Positions 5,519-10,775 of a stretch of DNA of 10,775 nt are shown piece after piece. Every line of letters begins with the position of its first letter. Within the stretch, counting starts at the first letter, position 1. The DNA comes from Candidatus Omnitrophota bacterium (GTDB taxonomy: Bacteria; Omnitrophota; Gorgyraeia; Gygaellales; Profunditerraquicolaceae), in the NCBI GenBank assembly GCA_030691865.1, contig JAUYDL010000078.1, positions 1 through 10,775 on the forward strand. Reading direction: 5' to 3'. The notes below the pieces were generated by a model. That model searched no databases. It was not told the origin of the DNA and worked only from the letters and a program-made list of their open reading frames with translations. The position numbers and the translations under genes were made by a program.

Positions 5519-6333
5519 TTTATCAGCTTATCCAGAAAATCGCCCATCCTCTCTTTAAGGATATTCTGCGAATCAAAAAAGCAGCTATTATGTCCCCCGC
5601 GAATTTCAAATAACTCCTTTGGTGCCGGCGCGGCATCGTAAAGCTTTTTGCCCAGTTTAAAGGGAACAATTTCATCATTGAGACTGTGTATCATAAGCTT
5701 GGTTATTTTTACGGACCTTATCTTGTTCTCAGAATCAAGGCGCAGGGAGAATATCCAGTAAGGAAGAAAAGGGAAGGCGTATCTTGCCATATCCTTACCG
5801 TTTGAGAAAGCGCCCTCTGTAATCAACGCACGCATAGGGCGTATGGAGGCAAGGTCGATGATTGCCGCACTGCCAATGGACTCCCCGTACCCGATAATCT
5901 GCTCTTGGCTTATCCCGCGAGATAACAAATAATCAAAAGCTGCCTGGGTATCGAGATACAAACCTTTCTCAGAGGGTCTGCCTTTACTTAAGCCGTATCC
6001 ACGATAGTCAAATATGAAAACATTACATCCCAAGCTATGGAAAAAAAGTATCTTCTCAAGTCGATGGCTGATGTTGCCGGCATTTCCGTGGCAGAAGAGT
6101 ATGGTAAACCTCGCTTTTGGCGAAGGAATAAACCAAGCATTGAGTTCTATATTGTCCCTGGTTTTAAAAAATACATCCTCAAAATCCAAGCCGCTATCTC
6201 GGGGAAGAAACTCTATTTGTCTAGCGGGATAAAAGATTGCGTGATTCTCGAAGTATCTTAAAAATAGGAGGATCGCAACGAAGAATATAAATAGAAACAA
6301 TAATTGAGGCATAGCTTTAAAATGCCAGGGCAT
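5515..6333 (-). CDS. Membrane-anchored alpha/beta hydrolase (BEM46/ABHD13-like)
   Basis: This 272-residue protein has one N-terminal membrane helix (about 11-27), then an alpha/beta hydrolase fold: oxyanion-loop motif HGNAGN (82-87), DYRGYGLS (109-116), nucleophile elbow GESIG with S152, acid D220 (NDEIVP) and base H248 (GGHNS). This order is typical of the BEM46/ABHD13/YqkD group, probably a serine hydrolase acting on lipid-like or ester substrates at the membrane; the substrate is unknown. Neither ATG 6333 nor the in-frame ATG 6312 (M8) has a good SD, so the start could be either. It overlaps the nitroreductase gene by 4 nt and surely shares its transcript. No promoter was found in the gap behind Sir2. 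Confidence 0.85.
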   Translation of the reverse strand: MPWHFKAMPQLLFLFIFFVAILLFLRYFENHAIFYPARQIEFLPRDSGLDFEDVFFKTRDNIELNAWFIPSPKARFTILFCHGNAGNISHRLEKILFFHSLGCNVFIFDYRGYGLSKGRPSEKGLYLDTQAAFDYLLSRGISQEQIIGYGESIGSAAIIDLASIRPMRALITEGAFSNGKDMARYAFPFLPYWIFSLRLDSENKIRSVKITKLMIHSLNDEIVPFKLGKKLYDAAPAPKELFEIRGGHNSCFFDSQNILKERMGDFLDKLIK

Positions 6334-6643
6334 ATATATAAGGAAGGATTAAGGTGCCTAAACCCTGAAAACGCTATCGCTTAAAGACCTAATTTCGCCG
6401 AATTTTTCTCCCCACAAGAAACCTAACCGCGCACACCTGAAACTCCCGCAGAAGGCGGAACACTTGCCTATCTTTTTAGGCAAGGTGTCTCTCTGAAACC
6501 CTCGTCTTTCCGTTTTTGTCTAAGTATGGGGTAAAGCTGGTCTCTAAGGAAATAACTTAAAATGCACCGCGCCCTTGGGGGCGCCCCCGTAGCTCCCATG
6601 CTACCCCTCCCCTCGCTGGGGCTCGGGGTCGCTTGGCGGCCGC
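6334..6643. other. Gene-free gap between the hydrolase and Sir2, with a GC-rich structured island
   Basis: No gene was seen. A clean hairpin, CTTGCCTA/TAGGCAAG (arms 6463-6470 and 6477-6484, 6-nt loop), occupies the middle. From 6566 to 6643 base composition turns strongly GC-rich and self-complementary: GCGCCC/GGGCGC (6569-6574, 6579-6584), GTAGC/GCTAC (6589-6593, 6600-6604), several CCCC/GGGG blocks up to about 6629, then GCGGCCGC (6637-6644). This island is unlike its AT-rich surroundings and might be a repeat or a transcript end of the Sir2 unit. Confidence 0.5.
6461..6487. terminator. Hairpin of uncertain role between the hydrolase and Sir2
   Basis: CACTTGCCTA pairs with TAGGCAAGGTG (8 bp unbroken, 2 more after a one-base bulge) around TCTTTT. 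Neither flank has a strong T-run, so it is a weak terminator candidate for Sir2 transcripts. Confidence 0.35.
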
Positions 6644-7423
6644 TTAGTTATACTCCTTCCATATCGCATCCAGCGCTTCTGCCGCGCGCATACGCAGCTT
6701 AATATCCACCAAATCAGATATCTCGGTATCTTGGGGATTGATTTCAATCGTAAACCGGCCTAGATGCTTCGCTGCTACCATCGGCTGCCGAATGTACGGA
6801 AAAACGCTGGTCGTGCCTATCGAAAAGTAAATATCAAATCCCCGCGTTAATTCCCGCTCAAGTACCGCCACCCTATCTTCCGGAAGCATTTCTCCGAAGA
6901 AAACCACTTCCGGCCTGGCTATTCTACCACATTTTGGACAAAGCGGCGGGATATTTATTTCGCTGTAATCTTTAACTACGTCTCGCCACCCACAACTTGT
7001 ACAAACTAATTTATGCATATTTCCGTGAATATCAATTATATTGCGCGATCCGGCAGCATGATGGAATCCGTCGATATTCTGCGTCAACACCCATACGCGC
7101 TCAAAATGCTTTTCCATCTCCGCAATAACCTCGTGTCCCCGGTTAAACCTGGCATTCCGGCAGTTCTTTTCTATCTGCGAAAGGTATTTCCAGGTCACTT
7201 GCGGCCGCTTCTCTAAGGTTTCTCCTGCCAGGGCCATTTCTACCGAGATGCCATCTTCGGTTAACTTGTCATTATACAGCCCGCCGATTCCCCGATATGT
7301 CGGTAAGCCCGAATCCGCGGAAATCCCGGCTCCGGTAATAAACAGGATACTTTTGCAATTCTTTAAAAGCTTGGTGATTCGGGCTATAGCTTCGTAATCA
7401 GTATTCATTTGTACTTCGGGCAT
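6644..7423 (-). CDS. cobB: Sir2-family NAD-dependent protein deacylase
   Basis: Sirtuins remove acyl groups from lysines using NAD and release nicotinamide and O-acyl-ADP-ribose. Numbered from ATG 7423 the protein has 259 residues: GAGIS at 31-35 with PTYRG (41-45) for NAD, TQNIDGFHHAAG (114-125), catalytic H133 in IHGN, a zinc ribbon C141-x2-C144 and C162-x2-C165, RPEVVFFGE (169-177), and GTTS near 204. The frame stays open to a TTG at 7483, which would add 20 Arg-rich residues unlike the family and has no SD. ATG 7423 or ATG 7408 gives a normal sirtuin length; none has a strong SD, so the start is uncertain. It lies just downstream of the DUF3175 gene, with a palindrome between them that could limit read-through. 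No clear acyl-specificity motif was identified. Confidence 0.9.
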   Translation of the reverse strand: MPEVQMNTDYEAIARITKLLKNCKSILFITGAGISADSGLPTYRGIGGLYNDKLTEDGISVEMALAGETLEKRPQVTWKYLSQIEKNCRNARFNRGHEVIAEMEKHFERVWVLTQNIDGFHHAAGSRNIIDIHGNMHKLVCTSCGWRDVVKDYSEINIPPLCPKCGRIARPEVVFFGEMLPEDRVAVLERELTRGFDIYFSIGTTSVFPYIRQPMVAAKHLGRFTIEINPQDTEISDLVDIKLRMRAAEALDAIWKEYN

Positions 7424-7489
7424 ACATGCGCGTTCCCACCCCGCGCCCCGTCTAGCGCTATCTTTTTTGAAAAACTGCCGCAATTTTTA

Positions 7490-7514
7490 GGGGACGGAAA
7501 ATAGAACCGTGCCC
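7490..7514. repeat. REP-like imperfect palindrome between DUF3175 and Sir2 genes
   Basis: GGGGACGG (7490-7497) pairs with CCGTGCCC (7507-7514) around a 9-nt AT loop. The minus strand reads AAAGGGCACGG, TTCTATTTT, CCGTCCCC and then TAAAAATT. The form resembles extragenic palindromes spread by REP-associated transposases, or a weak terminator. Only one copy is in the window. Confidence 0.45.
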
Positions 7515-7522
7515 TTTATTTG

Positions 7523-7807
7523 TTAAATTACGGGCCGGTTGAATAATTTTCTCAGCTCCTGCTTCGTCTGCATCAGGATACGTTTCTGAAGAGGGTCAAT
7601 GTTCTTTCCGGCACGATTGATATAAAAAGACAGTATTGACATTGCGGATGCAAAAGGATTACTTTTTCGCCGCATGCTTGTCTCTGCTGATCGCTTTAAT
7701 GAGGCTGCGATCTTGCGCGGATCTTTCCAGGTAAAAACACCCTGTTCTAAATCAAGAGCATTGCTGAACTTTGTCACCCGGTCAGACCACTTTTTTACTC
7801 GCTTCAT
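7523..7807 (-). CDS. DUF3175-family protein
   Basis: This 94-residue, basic, soluble protein matches my recollection of the DUF3175 family: KKWSDRVTKFSNALDLEQGV then FTWKDPRKIAASLKRSAE, RRKSNPFASAMSILSFYINR and a lysine/arginine-rich C-terminal helix (ILMQTKQELRKLF). The family has no known function; its basic helical character would suit nucleic-acid or protein binding, but that is a guess. The ATG at 7807 follows a weak SD, AGGG. It precedes Sir2 with about 100 nt between, so the two may be co-transcribed. No signal peptide or membrane segment. Confidence 0.8.
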   Translation of the reverse strand: MKRVKKWSDRVTKFSNALDLEQGVFTWKDPRKIAASLKRSAETSMRRKSNPFASAMSILSFYINRAGKNIDPLQKRILMQTKQELRKLFNRPVI

Positions 7808-7949
7808 ACTTACCCTGCTTTAATATCCGTATTTGTTTTCGAACCTCTTGTTTAATAACAGACTCTCAAGAGCGTCTTACTATCCCCCTTGTATTTACTT
7901 ATAGATACCCCTGGCGCTATCTGGTTGAAAACGGGGCAAAAAATATTAA

Positions 7950-7985
7950 GGGTCCCTCTCCTATGAGCCGATGGGGAACCTCTCA
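7950..7985 (-). repeat. Family 2 hairpin repeat acting as terminator behind slipin
   Basis: On the minus strand GAGAGGTTCCCC, ATCGGCTCATA, GGAGAGGGACCC is followed by TTAATATTTTTT. GGTTCC and GGGACC pair (one G-T), giving a stem plus T-tract about 26 nt behind the slipin stop. It is the best terminator-like member of the family. Confidence 0.6.
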
Positions 7986-8006
7986 ATTGATACTTAATAA
8001 AATATA

Positions 8007-8750
8007 TTATTTTTTTTCAGTAAAAGCTTTAAAAATATCTATTGGTATTGGAAAAAGTGTTGTTGTATTATTTTCTTTTCCTATCTCAACAAGTGTTTGC
8101 AAATATCGCAGTTGTAAAGCCATGGGGCTTTTTTGCATCAGCTCTGCTGCTTGACAAATTTTTTCGGCGGCTTGGTATTCACCCTCAGCGGCTATTATTT
8201 TCGCCCTGCGTTCTCTCTCTGCCTCCGCTTGTCTTGCCATAGCCCTTCTTAAGTCCTCAGAAAGATCAACATGCTTAACTTCCACATTAGAAACTTTTAT
8301 ACCCCAAGGATCTGTCTGTTTATCCAATATAGTTTGTAACGTGTCGTTAATTTTTTCTCTTTGAGATAATAGGGTGTCTAATTCCATTTGACCTATTACG
8401 CTCCTTAGGGTAGTCTGGGCCATTTGTGAAGTTGCAAATTGATAATCTTCCACTTCTATAGTTGCCTTTATAGGGTCCATTACTCTAAAATAAGTAACTG
8501 CATTAACTTTGGCAGAAACGTTATCCTTTGTAATAATATCCTGCGGTGGTACATCTAGGGTTACAAGTCTTAAACTTACTTTTACAGCTCTATCTATTGG
8601 CCATAGAACGAATACAATACCAGGACCTTTTGGTTTGTCTAATACTCTGCCCAATCTAAAAATAACAGCTCGTTCGTATTCATTGAAGATTTTAATACAA
8701 CTTATTAAATAAAGTATGACTATCCCCACAATTATTCCTAGGCTCCCCAT
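8007..8750 (-). CDS. Slipin / SPFH (stomatin-like) membrane protein
   Basis: This 247-residue protein has an N-terminal membrane segment (about 4-20) and an SPFH/band 7 domain: NEYERAVIFRLGRVLDKPKG, PGIVFVLWPID, LDVPPQDIITKDNVSAKVNA, then YQFATSQMAQTTLRSVIG, DPWGIKVSNVEVKHVDLSED, and an Ala/Glu-rich coiled stretch (RRAMARQAEAERERRAKIIA). Slipins form large ring assemblies at the membrane and are cleaved or regulated by partner NfeD proteases. It follows NfeD by 15 nt with a strong SD, GGAGG, six nt before ATG 8750, which is the conserved NfeD-slipin operon. Length is that of compact bacterial and archaeal slipins. The ORF is complete. Confidence 0.95.
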   Translation of the reverse strand: MGSLGIIVGIVILYLISCIKIFNEYERAVIFRLGRVLDKPKGPGIVFVLWPIDRAVKVSLRLVTLDVPPQDIITKDNVSAKVNAVTYFRVMDPIKATIEVEDYQFATSQMAQTTLRSVIGQMELDTLLSQREKINDTLQTILDKQTDPWGIKVSNVEVKHVDLSEDLRRAMARQAEAERERRAKIIAAEGEYQAAEKICQAAELMQKSPMALQLRYLQTLVEIGKENNTTTLFPIPIDIFKAFTEKK

Positions 8751-8765
8751 ATCATCCTCCTTTAC

Positions 8766-10193
8766 TTAATCACATCTTTCTACAATAAGAGTCATTCTGT
8801 CAACTTTCACGACCCTTATCTTTTCGCCTGTTTTTATTTCCTCATCTGCTATTGCATTCCATGTTTCCCCATGAACAAAAACCTTTCCTTCTTTATCAAC
8901 GTCTATATCGGTTTTTGCCTGACCGATCTCTCCTATTAATCCCTCCTTTCCACTTATAATCCGCCTTTTATACGCTTTAACTATCGCTCCTACAAGAAAT
9001 ATTGTAATCCCAGCCGTTGCTAAACTAGACGATACGGCAAGCATCATAGAAACTCTCATTATTTTATATGGCGATTCAAATAGAATAAGCGAACCCAATA
9101 TCATACACACTATCCCACCGAGAGTCAAAAGACCGAAGCCAGGTACCTTCGTTTCAGCTATAAATAGTATGATTGCCAAGAAAATTAATGCTAAGCCTGT
9201 ATAATTAGTAGGCAGTATTTGCAAGCTAAAGAAAGCTAAAATAATACAAATTGCTCCAGCTATTCCAGGGAAACCTACGCCGGGATGCGTAACTTCATAC
9301 AAAAGACCATAAAAACCTAACAACAATAATATGTAAGCAATATTCGGGTTAGCCAATACATTAAGAAAGCGTTGTCTAGAATTCATATCTATATAAACTA
9401 TAGAGGCATCTTTGGTTTTGAGGACGATTGTTTTATTATCAATTTTTATTCTTCTTCCATCTAGCTGTTTTAAAAGATCGCCTTCGTCCTTTGCGATAAT
9501 CTCAATGACATTGTTTTTCAAGGCCTCTTCTTCAGTAATCGAAGCGCTTTCTCTTATACTTCTTTCAGCCCATTCCACATTTCGATTTCTCTCTTTTGCT
9601 ATAGATTTTATAAATGCTACGGTATCATTTAAGATCTTGTCGGCCATTACATCGGTATTTTCTATATCTTTTTCTAACTTTTTTGTTTTATCTCCTTTTT
9701 CTTCCTTGTCTTTTTTCGAAAATGAATCTATCAAATCACTCAATGCGTCCCAGATAGAACGTTTTCCACCTCCTAAAGTTACTGGATGAGCAGCTCCTAT
9801 GTTTGTTGAAGGTGCCATTGCGGCTATGTGGCTAGCGTATGTAATAAATACACCTGCAGACCCTGCCCTTGAACCACTCGGATATATGTAAATACAAACA
9901 GGAATCTTGGAGGATAATATCTCTTTGACAATTGTACGCGTCGAAGTTAATAAACCACCTGGCGTATCTAATTCAACGATTAAACATTCAGAGTTATCTT
10001 GATACGCTTTATCTATAGACTTTATAATATAATCTGCAGTAATCGGATTTATGGTATCGTCTTTTATTTTAATGATGTAAACTTGGTTTGCTTTAGCAAA
10101 TGTTTCATAATGAAGCGGCGTAAGAAAGGTAAAAACGAAGAATACAAAAAGAATTAAAAATACTTTAATTAAGTGTGATTTATTTTTCTTCAT
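8766..10193 (-). CDS. NfeD-family membrane serine protease (long form, NfeD1b-like)
   Basis: This 475-residue protein has a signal or anchor segment (about 9-27), a ClpP-like protease domain (about 36-250) facing outward, four or five membrane helices (about 275-405) and a C-terminal OB-fold NfeD domain (about 415-475). By analogy with archaeal PH1510, the catalytic serine is S112 in GSAGVF and the base is probably K186 in MADKILND. LDTPGG (75-80) and the MAPSTNIGAAHP loop (126-137) are family motifs. PH1510-type proteases cleave the C-terminus of their slipin partner, and slipin follows 15 nt downstream. Between the two catalytic residues lies a Lys/Glu-rich stretch (157-178) that looks like an added loop. 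The ATG at 10193 has no clear SD. A strong promoter lies about 100 nt upstream. Role: envelope quality control. Confidence 0.93.
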   Translation of the reverse strand: MKKNKSHLIKVFLILFVFFVFTFLTPLHYETFAKANQVYIIKIKDDTINPITADYIIKSIDKAYQDNSECLIVELDTPGGLLTSTRTIVKEILSSKIPVCIYIYPSGSRAGSAGVFITYASHIAAMAPSTNIGAAHPVTLGGGKRSIWDALSDLIDSFSKKDKEEKGDKTKKLEKDIENTDVMADKILNDTVAFIKSIAKERNRNVEWAERSIRESASITEEEALKNNVIEIIAKDEGDLLKQLDGRRIKIDNKTIVLKTKDASIVYIDMNSRQRFLNVLANPNIAYILLLLGFYGLLYEVTHPGVGFPGIAGAICIILAFFSLQILPTNYTGLALIFLAIILFIAETKVPGFGLLTLGGIVCMILGSLILFESPYKIMRVSMMLAVSSSLATAGITIFLVGAIVKAYKRRIISGKEGLIGEIGQAKTDIDVDKEGKVFVHGETWNAIADEEIKTGEKIRVVKVDRMTLIVERCD

Positions 10194-10290
10194 ATATCAT
10201 TATTTTTAATAAAGTATAAATAAAATAAAAAAATATGCAAGTCTATACACTGGACACTGGAAATGAAGATGTATCTTCCTAGCTTCTTCA

Positions 10291-10319
10291 ATTATACCAC
10301 TATACCACTTCTATTTCAA
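10291..10319 (-). promoter_or_regulatory. Promoter of the nfeD-slipin operon
   Basis: Minus-strand -35 TTGAAA (10314-10319), 17-nt spacer, -10 TATAAT (10291-10296); the start is expected near 10284, leaving a leader of about 90 nt. The spacer holds AGTGGTAT directly repeated as AGTGGTATAAT, the latter shared with the trehalose synthase promoter. GAAGAT/ATCTTC arms (10265-10270, 10273-10278) lie just after the start and could bind a regulator. Confidence 0.7.
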
Positions 10320-10490
10320 AATGGTAAGGAATTTAGGAAGTAGATTTATGGCAGGACAGCCACCAATTCAAACTTATATGTTGTATTGCGTTCACAACGT
10401 GCTGATATTATGTCTTCCGGTATTATATACAAAGTTATGGACCTATATGCATTCATAGTATATCCAAAAAACACTATCTCCAATAAAGTT
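10320..10490. other. Gene-free stretch upstream of nfeD
   Basis: I see no supported gene. A 36-codon plus-strand frame (ATG 10348 to TAG near 10458) has a weak AGGAAG upstream and an unremarkable hydrophobic product, so I do not call it. From about 10464 the sequence (CCAAAAAACACTATCTCC) looks like a decayed family 1 unit leading into the clear copies. Confidence 0.4.
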
Positions 10491-10636
10491 TAAGAGGTGA
10501 CTCCGCTAAGGCCGGGCAGTAATATTGCACAAGGGGAAGACCTCTCCGCATACAGCTATTGGTAAATTTGAGAGGTATCCCCGCTAGGGACGCCCAGAAA
10601 GGGCTCACCATAAAAACACTCTCTGTAAACAGGTAA
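10491..10636. repeat. Family 1 repeat, tandem pair with 77-78-nt period
   Basis: AGAGGTGACTCCGCT (from 10493) recurs as AGAGGTATCCCCGCT (from 10571), and GCATACAGCT (10548-10557) as GTAAACAGGT (10625-10634). CCTCTC (10541-10546) and GAGAGG (10570-10575) can pair. The second unit is the best match to the one at 4350-4410. Its right end is interrupted by the group II intron end. Confidence 0.75.
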
Positions 10637-10675
10637 ATCGAATAGGAGGCAGGATTACTCCCACCGTCCTTTCAC

Positions 10676-10707
10676 ACCACCGTACGTACGGTTCCGTATA
10701 CGGCGGT
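10676..10707 (-). ncRNA. Group II intron domain V
   Basis: This 32-nt hairpin has all expected parts: outer stem of 8 bp with one G-U pair, an inner A-T closed stem of 4 further bp, a four-base loop, and a two-base bulge on the 3' strand. Domain V is the catalytic heart of group II introns and the most conserved segment, hence the confident call from a partial element. Confidence 0.82.
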
Positions 10708-10718
10708 TCATAAAGATT

Positions 10719-10775
10719 TTAAGAGTATATCAGTTTTGTTTGTAAGGCTACTAACCCAAGTTTATTAAAGTAAGT
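10719..10775 (-). CDS. Possible C-terminal end of the intron-encoded reverse transcriptase (partial)
   Basis: The minus-strand frame entering from the right edge reads TYFNKLGLVALQTKLIYS and stops at TAA 10719-10721, 11 nt before domain V. Intron-encoded proteins normally end a short way upstream of domain V, and the position fits. Eighteen residues are too few to prove homology. Confidence 0.35.
   Translation of the reverse strand, partial: TYFNKLGLVALQTKLIYS

Larger units (their letters stand above)
10637..10775 (-). mobile_element. 3' end of a group II intron, continuing beyond the right edge
   Basis: On the minus strand, positions 10707 to 10676 fold into a textbook domain V: an 8-bp outer stem ACCGCCGT/ACGGTGGT, an inner stem TACG/CGTA capped by GAAC, and a two-base CG bulge on the 3' side. 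Next comes a domain VI-like helix (about 10672-10643, GGTGGGAG ... CTGCCTCC) and the typical end CTATTCGAT. The 3' splice site is therefore near 10637, and the 3' exon is a family 1 repeat (ACCTGTTTACAGAGAG). The 5' part and most of any reverse transcriptase gene lie off the window. The intron class was not determined. Confidence 0.82.

Noticed and set aside
7815..7872. GGTTCGAAAAC on the minus strand as a tRNA T-loop
   Set aside because: The flanking bases cannot form a T-stem and no acceptor or anticodon arm is present.
7771..8154. Plus-strand frame of 127 codons
   Set aside because: It spans a repeat-bearing gap and the end of slipin on the other strand, and the product is low-complexity without motifs.
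9412..9789. Plus-strand serine/phenylalanine-rich frame
   Set aside because: It is the complement of the NfeD protease domain and has no SD or family motif.
10348..10458. 36-codon plus-strand frame beginning MAGQPPIQTYM
   Set aside because: Weak SD, no recognisable similarity, and located in a repeat-flanked AT-rich gap; chance is more likely.

Overview
This is an AT-rich bacterial window in which every convincing gene lies on the minus strand, so transcription runs right to left. A lipoprotein signal on an M15-type peptidase suggests a bacterium with an envelope that anchors lipoproteins. Desulforedoxin, rubrerythrin and Fe-type superoxide dismutase together suggest an anaerobe or microaerophile that meets oxygen. 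Many dispersed palindromic repeats and a group II intron end fit genomes of poorly cultivated anaerobic phyla such as Omnitrophota. That placement is a guess; no marker gene is present.

Layout from left to right: (1) the 5' half of a trehalose-6-phosphate synthase fused behind a two-TM sensor and HAMP module, running off the left edge, with its own promoter and a leader holding a terminator-like hairpin and a tiny upstream ORF; (2) an M15-type lipoprotein peptidase whose last codons lie inside a dispersed repeat; (3) a two-gene oxidative-stress operon, a 41-residue desulforedoxin-like protein followed by rubrerythrin; (4) Fe-type superoxide dismutase with its own promoter; (5) a membrane-anchored alpha/beta hydrolase overlapping by 4 nt a SagB-type nitroreductase; (6) a DUF3175 protein followed by a Sir2 NAD-dependent deacylase; (7) an NfeD membrane protease and slipin (SPFH) operon with a strong promoter; (8) at the right edge the 3' end of a minus-strand group II intron (domains V and VI, and perhaps the last codons of its reverse transcriptase).

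The genes read as envelope and stress maintenance: compatible-solute synthesis, superoxide and peroxide removal, membrane quality control and wall trimming. The more unusual content is between the genes. Family 1 repeats have a 77-78 nt unit (GTAAACAGGT ... GAGAGGT ... GACGCCCAGAAA) and occur singly or as tandem pairs. Family 2 is a hairpin (GGTTCCCCTC ... GAGAGGAACC on the minus strand) that sits where intrinsic terminators or leaders belong. The intron is inserted in a family 1 copy, and another family 1 copy has become the C-terminal tail of the peptidase. No tRNA, rRNA, CRISPR array or transposase gene was seen.
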